Positions 33,985 through 42,444 of a stretch of DNA of 64,000 nt are shown piece after piece. Every line of letters starts with the position of its first letter. Positions within the stretch are counted from its first letter, which is position 1. The DNA lies in NCBI GenBank assembly GCA_003586115.2, contig QVOM02000029.1, forward strand, positions 28,924,225-28,988,224, read 5' to 3'. A program made the translations under genes and the position numbers. The notes under the pieces are model-generated. The model was given only the letters and a program-made list of their open reading frames with translations. It ran no database searches and was not told the DNA's origin. Source of the stretch: Salvator merianae (lineage: Eukaryota > Chordata > Lepidosauria > Squamata > Teiidae).

Positions 33985-34330
33985 TGACCTGAGGCTGCAT
34001 TCACACATAGAAAATTAGTAGCTCAAAGGTGCCTTAGAGATGGTTGCGTCTGGCCCTTCTGTTCTCACCTGCTCTCTAATACACTTTTTCTAACCTGGAA
34101 TGTTTCTGAGAAGGGGGAGGAACAGACTGGTATCTGAACAATCTCATCTGCAGTCCGTCTCTAAGCCATCTGTGAAACTGATTCAGGGGTTTTTTTTTGG
34201 GGGGGGGGGAGGTTTGGCTTATGAATGTGGCCTCGATATGTTATTTCAGATGGTATTTCAGATCAGTAAACTAGGTCTGAAGGCAGATTGGAGTGGGTCC
34301 AAACAAAAGCTGGAAATTTTTCTGTCTTTC
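33985..34330 (+). mobile_element. Interspersed repeat family I, copy 1
   Basis: Collinear with 41035-41260: TCACACATAG, then AATACACTTTTTCTAACCTG versus AATCCACCTTTTCTAGCCTT, then AACAGACTGGTATCTGAAC versus AGCAGACTGATGTGTGGAC, then AAGCCATCTGTGAAAC. No TIR was identified with certainty. Confidence 0.45.
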
Positions 34331-34750
34331 ATAACTTGATCACAAAGCAAGTATTCATTGATTGTGAAGGGAGTTTTCCAAGGTGAGGCTCAGCCAGGGT
34401 TGTGCTGATCCCTGAAATGCTCTTTCCCATTGTCAGCTCTGTGACCACTGTGCTGCCATCTTGGTCTGTGCTACAATCTCAGCCCTGCCTGCTTGCTTTT
34501 CTCATTGACACCCCCCCCCCTTGGTGGTGGTAAACAGGAATGCAGATAACAAGGGCCTGAGAGCCACAATTATTATTGCTAGGAAGTGCTGGATCAAGGA
34601 GGCATGGGAACTGAGAACCTGCTAGAACCATTTATATGCTTGATGCTTGCTTTTGCTCCTTGTATTCTGTTATCACAATAAAGTGAAAGAACATGCTTAG
34701 CTATTATTTTGCCGAGTTCCTGATTTTGGGCCTAAGGTGGTGATTCTGAC
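34331..34750. other. Unassigned, poly-C run
   Basis: No gene. A C10-type run sits near 34509-34520. Confidence 0.35.
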
Positions 34751-34754
34751 ACCC

Positions 34755-34850
34755 ACCCATGATTTTAATAATGCTTTTAATGTAAACTGCTTCACAGTTA
34801 TTTTAAATGCAAAGCAGTCTACAAATATTTTAAATTATAAATTTCAAATG
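34755..34850 (+). mobile_element. L2-like 3' tail
   Basis: TAATGCTTTTAATGTAAACTG, CACAGTTATTTTAAATGC and AAAGCAGTCTACAAATATTT follow the L2 3' terminal pattern. Confidence 0.55.
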
Positions 34851-34939
34851 ATACTTATCAAAACCAAGTGATAATTATCCAAAATCAAGACACCAACATT
34901 ATAGTTTCTCTGAAGATAGTCAAGACTAGATTTCCTCAT

Positions 34940-35485
34940 CAAGGCACTTTCCACCTTATCCTTGTCCTGTTCTAAGAAGGGGACCAGAGGCCTGCCTTCC
35001 ACATGCAAGTGCAAGACAGAGTAGGCCCTGCCCCCATCCAGTACAATTTATTCACATTGGTTAAAGGTACAGTTTGGGATAAGGTGCCAAAATGGTACTT
35101 TATCCTAATCCTGTGGTAGACCTTGATGAGGAGGTCTACCAGAGGACCAGGGTTCTGTATTCCAAACAGATATGTGTGAATGGCATGACTCCATAGGCCA
35201 GAATGGATGGTGGAGCACAAAGAAACACCACTAGAAGTGGCACCAGAAGTCACCACATGCTGCGAAGAAACTCCCAGAAACTGCAAAGGCCAATCACAAA
35301 AGTTCTCAGCCTTCAGAATCTGGGTGCTGGCTTCGAGGACTGGGCCAAGACTTGAAAGTCAGCAACCAAGGCTGAGCTGGCACATGTCACCTGCTCCAGG
35401 GCTAGTCCAACCCAGCATGGGCCAGACTACCTAGCAAGGGAAAAGCATGGTGTGGAATAGTCTGTGTGGTACAGAAATGGCCCAA
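34940..35485. mobile_element. MITE family J, copy 3
   Basis: Collinear with 14975-15460 over GGTGCCAAAATGGTAC, AGACCTTGATGAGGAGG and TGCTGGCTTCGAGGACTGGG; right end GTACAGAAATGGCC. Left end is decayed (TGTCCTGTTCTAAGAAGG). Confidence 0.5.
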
Positions 35486-36063
35486 GGCTCATTTATTACC
35501 TCTGAAAGCAACATGACTTCTCTAGTTCTGCCAGATTTCAATAGCTGGGATCGTTTACAGTTTTACCATTCTCACATTTTCTGTATTCATGACTGAGGGT
35601 TTGCCTCAGTCTGCCGCTGTTTATACAACAGAATGTGTACATAATTATCTCAGGAGAGGAGAGTTCCAAGATGTTGAAGAACATTTTCTGGTTCCTTCAA
35701 TATCCATGACTTGGGTTATACACACCATTTTGGCAGAACCTCATCCTCACATGGGTGTTGGTGCATCCAACAGTTACTGTATCTGCAAATGCACAATCAA
35801 TTCACAATAAAAAAGGACTTTGAGGGCTTCAAGGCTGCCGACCATGCCTTTATCCAAGGAAAATTGAGCTAGCTGTAGTTTCCCAGCATCTAAATACACA
35901 ACAAACTGCAGATGCATAGTAGGATCATGCAACCATCTGCTTACCATTTTTACATTCATAATTTTCCTTTCATTTATTATTATGTTCCTTTCCATAACAA
36001 TGTCCTTTTGAAAATGCAGCTCCTCCCGAATATTGCAGTCTTGCAACCTGATTGATAAGAATT
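35486..36063. other. Unique sequence, no gene seen
   Basis: No repeat or exon recognised. Confidence 0.35.
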
Positions 36064-36345
36064 AGACCGTATCTACACCTGCCTCATGGAGAAGCCCTCA
36101 TTGTCCGAAGAAGGCATCTGTTGACACTGCCTATCTACTTTCAACAGCAGTAGCACCAAGTGGCAATCATGCTGGCCTCTTTGCCAGCACTATTTTCATC
36201 TAAGGTACCTTGTGTGCTTCGAATTATGCAGATGCAGCACACCAGGAGCAGTGGGGTCTCTCTAGTCCGCATCTGCATGCAGACAAAAGAGGTCCAGAAG
36301 AGGAATACCGTTTGAACTTGAGGTAAGTGCAGAAAGCTCTTGTCT
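36064..36345. mobile_element. Possible MITE, tail of E type
   Basis: Left GACCGTATCTACACCTGCC resembles the GGCTGCATCTACA terminus of family G; right GTAAGTGCAGAAAGCTC resembles family E. It may be two truncated elements. Confidence 0.3.
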
Positions 36346-36428
36346 CCTGTGGTTGCCCCAGTATTGAATAGTGTGTTGCATACATTCAACTTTGTGGGGG
36401 GGGTTCCCTTTTCTTTCTTTTTTATAAT

Positions 36429-36652
36429 GGGCCCAGTCAGACCTAAGTTTTAATCCAGCTTCAGTCCACTTTAAGACTGAGAGAACACATCAGCAAAGTC
36501 ATAAGATGCTTTCTTTTAGCACTATCTTAACTCAGAAAATTCACGTTTGGGTTAGATAACGTGGAAAGAAAATGATTAGTCACTTTGCTGATGTGCTTTT
36601 TCAATCCAAAAGTGGACTGAAGCTGGATTAAAACTTGGGTGTGACTGGGACC
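36429..36652. mobile_element. 224-bp foldback MITE, AAT flanks
   Basis: GGGCCCAGTCAGACCTAAGT at left pairs with ACTTGGGTGTGACTGGGACC at right, and pairing continues through TTTTAATCCAGCTTCAGTCC/GGACTGAAGCTGGATTAAAA and CACATCAGCAAAGTC/AACTTTGCTGATGTG-like text. AAT lies at 36426-36428 and 36653-36655. Terminus is distinct from the TTTCTGCAC group but the flank length is the same. Confidence 0.8.
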
Positions 36653-36686
36653 AATGAATTAAATTTTAATTCTGTTTCTTCTATTA

Positions 36687-37178
36687 GGCTGGCTCTAGAC
36701 ACTGGCCAAATATAGTACCAACAGGCAATATTCTGGAAAAAAGCCCCTCCAGAATGATTGCCTGTTAACCAGACCATGGGGGGGGGGGGAGATCACGCTG
36801 ACTGTGTGCTTTTTGGTGATACACACTTCCAGGTATTTCACTGGTGCAAAACACCTGGAAGTGCATGACGACCACGCATGCATGGCTGGGTTTTCCTGGT
36901 CCATACACATGCATAGTGGACACCACATCTAGGTATTTCACCAGTGTGAAATACCTGGAAGTGTGCAACACCCCACCTCACCTGCATGACCATCTTTTTT
37001 GGCCCATGCACATGCGCGGTAGCCAGAACTATGATGGCAGCTCCAGAGTCAGGTTTTTCCAAAATAGTAAATCATGCATTTTAGGGAGGGAGGAATATAG
37101 CATGGCTATGGTGGAGTTATGACAGATATATGAGGCAGTCCCAAAATGGGACTATATTTCTCCTGTCTGGATGCAGCC
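36687..37178. mobile_element. MITE family F, copy 3
   Basis: Ends GGCTGGCTCTAGACACTGG and CCTGTCTGGATGCAGCC; flanks TTA (36684-36686) and TTG. Several copies of the CCAGGTATTTCAC/GTGAAATACCTGG pair form internal inverted repeats. The overlapping frames at 36695-37122 on both strands come from these inverted repeats. Confidence 0.65.
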
Positions 37179-37235
37179 TTGATTTTATTATAACCCACCT
37201 TGAGACCTTAGGTCATAGGTCAGAATATAAAAATG
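37179..37235 (+). mobile_element. L2-like 3' tail fragment
   Basis: GATTTTATTATAACCCACCT, GAGACCTTAGGTCATAGG and AATATAAAAATGAATTC. Confidence 0.45.
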
Positions 37236-37796
37236 AATTCTTGGATGATACATGTGCCTACCTATACAGAGTATAGCCATAGATATTACTTCCCTCATTA
37301 TTTCAAGGTCTGATTTTAAAAGCTGAGGAACACTTGGTGCATCCACTAAATCTGTACCTTGTCTATAGGCTCAGAATATTGAGGAACCATAGATCAGGTA
37401 TATATCAATGCACATGGCACACGGGAAGCAAAATATAACATAGAATGGGAATTTCCCAAGTTAATAATGACACAGACCTTTACTGGAAATCTTTGCCCTC
37501 TGCTTTGTGAATACAATGGCTGCATCCGCACAAGCCAAAAAGGGAGCTTGAGGAAAGCCTGAGAGGCATGCTGACCACGCATTGCTGCCCCATTTGGCTT
37601 GCAGCTTGCTTCAGAGGTGACCTAAGTGCAGGGCAGAAAAAATTCCAAAGTTTGGGGGCCACCATAGAAAAGGCTCTCTTGCATTTCACCACTCCTCACA
37701 CATCTGAAAGAGGTGACTACAAGAAGGCCCTTACCTTGTAATCTTAATAGTCAGGCAAGCCTGTATGGGCTTAGTTGCTACCATGGTTGACCATAA
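37236..37796. other. Unassigned sequence
   Basis: A MITE-like start GGCTGCATCCGCACAAGCC is seen at 37519-37537 and may belong to family G, without a matching right end. 37690-37796 may already belong to the LINE downstream (TAATCTTAATAGTCAGGC). Confidence 0.3.
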
Positions 37797-38258
37797 AGCA
37801 TCAGTAAACAATGTTCTCTCTACAAATACCTAGGAGTCTTTTTCCGAACATCCCTCTCATGGAACTCCCACCTTAAAACAATCCTTTTATCTGCCTATCG
37901 AATCTCAGGTACCATACTGAAATTTTACTATTCACAGGGAGGTCAGTTGATAATTCCTGCCCTTAAAATATTCCAAAGTAAAGTTATTTCCCACATGTTA
38001 TATGGAGTGGAGATCTGGGGATGGACTGACAAAAACTTAAACCAATTGGAAATAATTCAGAACTCCTTTTTAAGAAGAATATTAAGTCTACCGCAAGGGA
38101 CTCCAGCTGCTCTTCTTCGAATGGAAGTAGGGTTACCTTCCATAACAGCAAGAGCCCACCTTGCGTTGCTAAGATACTATAAAAGAATCTCTAGTTTATC
38201 TGAAGACCATCTTGTTAAACTCTGTTATCATCACTTTCAGAGTAGGAATTTAAAATGA
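37797..38258 (+). pseudogene. LINE reverse transcriptase, C-terminal region
   Basis: A continuous frame of about 153 codons ends at the stop at 38256-38258. It has the layout of the region after the RT core in non-LTR retrotransposons: KYLGVFF followed by SWNSHL, a helix-rich stretch, then SKVISHMLYGVEIWG, LEIIQNSFLRRIL, and a tail with LRMEVGLPSITARA. The frame upstream of 37797 has a stop, and no RT palm motif is present, so this is a truncated copy. The lineage differs from CR1 and L2 in the window; I cannot name it with confidence. No endonuclease, no intact ORF, hence not a host gene. Confidence 0.6.
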
Positions 38259-39030
38259 TTGGGATCAGGTAAACTCATCCAAAAACAATTATCTATGAAA
38301 GATCTGAATTGTGATATGAACAACACTGCAGGAAACAACCAAGTTAAAGTGCTACCACTTGGAGATAGCAGGGATGAGTGTGTTATCCTGGGGGAGCTTC
38401 AGACATTCAAGATAATACAGATTTTATTTAGCTGGTACCCAGATCCCATCAATTTATCCATCCATCCATCTATCCAATCAATCAATCACTAGATTTTTAT
38501 CCCAATCTTAAAAAGATCAGGCTAGAAACCTATAAGGTTAGACAAGTCCTGCCATTTAGACTTATGGAAACAATATACAAGGAGGGGATGATGAGAAGGA
38601 AGAGGCAGGGAAATGACTGCTTGAAAGGGATGAATCTGGTTTCATGGTAGGTGTTAGGGCAGGAAGGACTATCCTATGTCCTTCCTTTGCAGCCTGGTGG
38701 TAGAAAGGCTGCTCAAATGGTATTAGTGAGATGACAATTCTAGTTCAAATAATTCTAGTCCACAGGGCTCTGCCAGTGTTGTTACCACTAGGTTACCCAG
38801 CCAATCTATACACAAATAATATAGATTGGCTACATATATAAATCTATATATTGGCTACCCAGCCAATCTATATAGAAAGAACCTCTCGATTTTGTGCTTA
38901 CAGACATCCACTCTCCTTCAAGATCCACAATACCTTTTGCAACATATATCTCAGATGTTCCGTGAGCTTCAAAATTTATTTATTTAGAATATGGAATGAA
39001 GGGAATAACTCCCATCTAATCTGGTGTCTC
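38259..39030. other. Possible LINE continuation, tetranucleotide repeat
   Basis: An open frame continues past the stop to 38492 and may be 3' UTR of the LINE. A CCAT/CAAT microsatellite lies at 38455-38490. At 38790-38872 the phrase CAGCCAATCTATA occurs twice directly and ATAGATTGGCT once inverted, giving a small AT-rich hairpin. Confidence 0.4.
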
Positions 39031-39035
39031 TTGAA

Positions 39036-39255
39036 GGCTGCATCTACATTTAAAAAAGCAGTTTCAAAGTAGCTTAGAGGAGGTAGCCAGTGATAGTAGT
39101 TTCCCATCCTTCATCTAATACACATTAAAGGCCAGAGAATGTACTTTGAAAGTACACATTTGGCCTTCAATGTAGATTAGGGCACTAGCATGCGGACGTT
39201 ACCAACTCTAAGCTGCTTTGGAGCGCCCCTTTTCTTACTGTGTGCAGATGCAGCT
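39036..39255. mobile_element. MITE family G, GAA flanks
   Basis: Ends GGCTGCATCTACATTT and GTGTGCAGATGCAGCT. GAA lies before 39036 and after 39255. Internal inverted pair AAAGGCCAGAGAATGTAC/GTACACATTTGGCCTT. Confidence 0.65.
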
Positions 39256-40527
39256 GAAGTTTTGCACCCTAGGCACTTACCTGAATGCTTATGTTGCTGG
39301 GTCAGACCCACCTGTTATTAACAGCTGTTATATTACAAGCTGTTATATTGAAAGCAACAACCCTCTTTCATAGACGCATACTTCCTTCAATCGTTTTAAT
39401 CACTGCACCTATCTAGAAGCAGCTATACCAATGATGCCTATAAAAGAAAAGTCTGTATTCTAAATATATCTTAAATGCATCCTGGCGTCATACAGTGAGT
39501 CATCAATACATTATTTATAATATAACTTGGTTGAAGGAATCATCTGGAAAACCAAATCAATACTGAGAACATAGACTAACAGCTGCAGCGATAAGATATC
39601 ATGAAGGCATGTTGGAAATAAATTATTTTAACTACTGCTTACTATTTTTATCTGAGCAAATGCATTGTTTGAATGGGCTTAAAAACAAGAAGAAGGGGGA
39701 AGGATAACAGAATGAAGGTTGTCAGAATCAATATGAATACAATATGAGCCTGAGAGCATTATTTATATAGTATCCGGTAAGCTGACACATCGCAAGTGAA
39801 GAATAAAAAAAGAGAGAGAGATGTTCATGTAACAAATAGCCTTTAGCCCAACAGAACTGCAGGGCTTCAGGCAGCACAAGATGGTAAAAATAGTGCATAT
39901 CATAAATAACCGCTGATTGCTTAAAGCGATCAAGCGCTTGTGAATCAAAATGAAGATTGCCAAAAGAACTGGAGGTAGAGCAATCAGAGATATCAGGTTC
40001 ACCGGCATACAATAAATTTGCCGTGTGTCCTACAGATGTATACTACAGGAAATGTGTCGAACCAACCCAAAGCTGTCAATTTTCAGATTTTTTTTTTCAT
40101 TGATCTCTTCTCATTGCCAAAGAAATCGTGAAAATCTGGACTTGGGAGTTATGCTTTGAGGCAGTTTATTCAGGGTACTGGTCAGGTTTTGCAGCATTTT
40201 CTACAGTACGTACTTTCTGTGACTGTAGAACTATGACAGCGTCATACAACTGATTTCTGGGTATCTTTACTATTCTTGTGTTCTTCCTGAAGAAACTTTC
40301 ATAGACTCCCAAAGAATCTGGGAAAGGGAGGGGACAGGAGGATTTCCTCAGTGACACAATTAGGCTGGGATGTTCCAAAATGTTACAAAGTGCAAAGTGT
40401 TTCAATCCTGTCAGAAGGCTTAGTTCTAAGTAGCAAAAATAAGAATAACATTATCAGAATTATAACTGCAAACTTCTGTCCCTTTGGGGAAAAGTATAGA
40501 ACACAGGTTGCAAACAAGGCACTTTTA
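39256..40527. other. Unique sequence with candidate conserved element
   Basis: No repeats recognised across 39540-40520. The part at 39700-40020 keeps several CpGs (GTATCCGGTAAGC, AACCGCTGATTGC, AAAGCGATCAAGCGCTTG) in an AT-rich setting and shows no MITE or LINE text, a look common to conserved non-coding elements. The minus frames at 39728-40012 overlap in two frames and are not convincing proteins. Confidence 0.35.
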
Positions 40528-40967
40528 GGGCATTTTTGCACTGACCAGGTTAGAATGACATAATTATACCTTCTTAAGCTGGTCAAGATCGACTAGTGAA
40601 GCAACCATTTACATTGTGAGTGCTAGAATGGCCCTGTAGTGGACCCCCAGCACTCGCAGTGTGAATGCACTCCCACTCGCCATTGTCTGGCTGTTGCCAT
40701 GACAAGCAGGACATGGCATGTGACTGTGCAACTGCAGCCATACTGCACTGCAGTCTCACAGTGTTTGTGCCCAGAAGCAGGTGTGAATGCTGCTGACTGG
40801 GAGCAGTCCAGCTACTCCCAATCAAGCTGTAGACATCTAGCTGTCCACAGCTAGTAGCATTTGGGAGCAGCTGCAGACACTGCTGGACACTGCAGACACT
40901 GCACAGTACGGACACACTTTGTGGTGAGCATGCAGACACTCAGTAGCATCTAAGTGCGAACAGGCCC
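40528..40967 (+). mobile_element. MITE family D, copy 3
   Basis: Ends GGGCATTTTTGCACTGACC and GTGCGAACAGGCCC, with TTA left and TCA right. Family D body phrases: CAGCACTCGCAGTGTGAATG, CCCAGAAGCAGGTGTGAATG, GGGAGCAGTCCAGCTACTCCC. Confidence 0.65.
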
Positions 40968-41034
40968 TCATTCTTTGCAGACTTCTTCAGGCACCCAGGA
41001 AGCTTTTTAAACTCTTCCATTAACTTCCCTCTTT

Positions 41035-41260
41035 GTCTGTGTTCACATGTAGCGAAAAAAAGAAAGCAGTACAAAAGCTCCTGAAAGATGGCAGTGTGTT
41101 GCACCCATGTTCACATTCCAACTCTAATCCACCTTTTCTAGCCTTGAATGTTTATGAGGAGGACAGGAGCAGACTGATGTGTGGACAGTCCCACCTGTGA
41201 GCCATCTCTAAGCTGTCTCTGAGCTACCTCAGAGGCCATAGTCACATCCTAGCCTGACAG
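41035..41260 (+). mobile_element. Interspersed repeat family I, copy 2
   Basis: See 33985-34330 for shared phrases. It again follows a family D copy at a similar distance. Confidence 0.45.
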
Positions 41261-41379
41261 TCTCTCACAGGGACAGGCAGGGAAGTCAGGGTGTTTTGGG
41301 CCTGGAACAGCCTGGTCATATCTACTATGACCATAACTATGATACCACACACTCACTGAGCCTCATGGTAAAAGGTAAA

Positions 41380-41557
41380 TTTCAGTGTGGCACAGGGGTG
41401 GGGTGGCAGTAGCACAGTAGGGGGTGATGGTTGGTGGGAGTGATTTGGCATGGGGGTGCAGTGCAATGGAGGCAGGGGCATAGCATGGCACATGTGGCAT
41501 GATGGGGTGGCTTGGCAGTATGGCGGGGTAGCTCAGCATGGCACAGCATGGTGGGGT
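41380..41557. repeat. G-rich minisatellite before gap
   Basis: Degenerate repetition of GGCATGG, GGGGTGG and GCACAG-type words. It runs straight into the assembly gap. Long frames through here include unknown residues and are not genes. Confidence 0.6.
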
Positions 41558-41780
41558 NNNNNNNNNNNNNNNNNNNNNNNNNNNNNNNNNNNNNNNNNNN
41601 NNNNNNNNNNNNNNNNNNNNNNNNNNNNNNNNNNNNNNNNNNNNNNNNNNNNNNNNNNNNNNNNNNNNNNNNNNNNNNNNNNNNNNNNNNNNNNNNNNNN
41701 NNNNNNNNNNNNNNNNNNNNNNNNNNNNNNNNNNNNNNNNNNNNNNNNNNNNNNNNNNNNNNNNNNNNNNNNNNNNNNNN
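41558..41780. other. Assembly gap (223 N)
   Basis: Run of N. The flanks are G-rich and repetitive on the left and begin with G7 on the right, which suggests a collapsed or unreadable minisatellite. Confidence 0.98.
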
Positions 41781-42440
41781 GGGGGGGTGAAGGGGGGAGA
41801 AGCTAACATTCTCCCAGGCTCAGCGTGGTGACAGCAGCAGCTGCAGCACAGTAGATCATCAGGGGGGTATTGGGGTGATGATGGCAGGGTCAGGCCTTTC
41901 CTGGGGTGAGGCAAAGCAAAGCAGCTCCGTGGGCAGCTGGCAGTGACAGCTCGTGTCAGCCTGCTGCCTGCCCTCCATGCTGCTACTGACCTGGCCTGGC
42001 CTGGCCTGGATAGTAGTCCTTTGCCTGGGTCCATTTCTGGCTGAAACGGACTTACTGCTGGGATTATCTGATGACAGGATAGTCCCATTCCAGCCAGGAA
42101 AAGCTTTGGAAAAACCAGAAATGCACTTTGGCATCTGGTCTCCAAGGACTTAAGGTGGCCTTCATCTTAAAATGGAGGGGACCATGGCCATAATTTGTTT
42201 TTTGTTTGTTTGTTCTTGATTTACTATATGTGAATGTTACTTTGCCCATTACTGAGTAACGGTTTCAGAGATGAAAGAAGTGTCTGGAAAAAACTGAAAT
42301 TGCATCTTCTTAAATGAACCACCAGTAAGCTCCATCAAAAGAAAAGAAAAAAAGAATACATAAATTTATTGATGAATTTTAATGGTGTTGAATTAAGAGT
42401 TAACACAGTTGGGAAAGTCCTTAAGGGAAGAGACACAACA
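41781..42440. other. G-rich then unique sequence
   Basis: The GGCCT repeat (CCTGGCCTGGCCTGGCCTGG) is at 41991-42008. Frames at 41859-42153 overlap on both strands with no domain. CpG is low. Nothing else recognised. Confidence 0.4.
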
Positions 42441-42444
42441 TAAG

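Noticed and set aside
39728..40012. 94- and 81-codon minus frames as a small gene
   Set aside because: Two frames are open at once over the same region, typical of low stop density by chance; regulatory conservation is a better explanation.
41363..42145. 260-codon minus frame, the second longest in the window
   Set aside because: A long part is the run of N; the rest is G-rich minisatellite and unsupported sequence.
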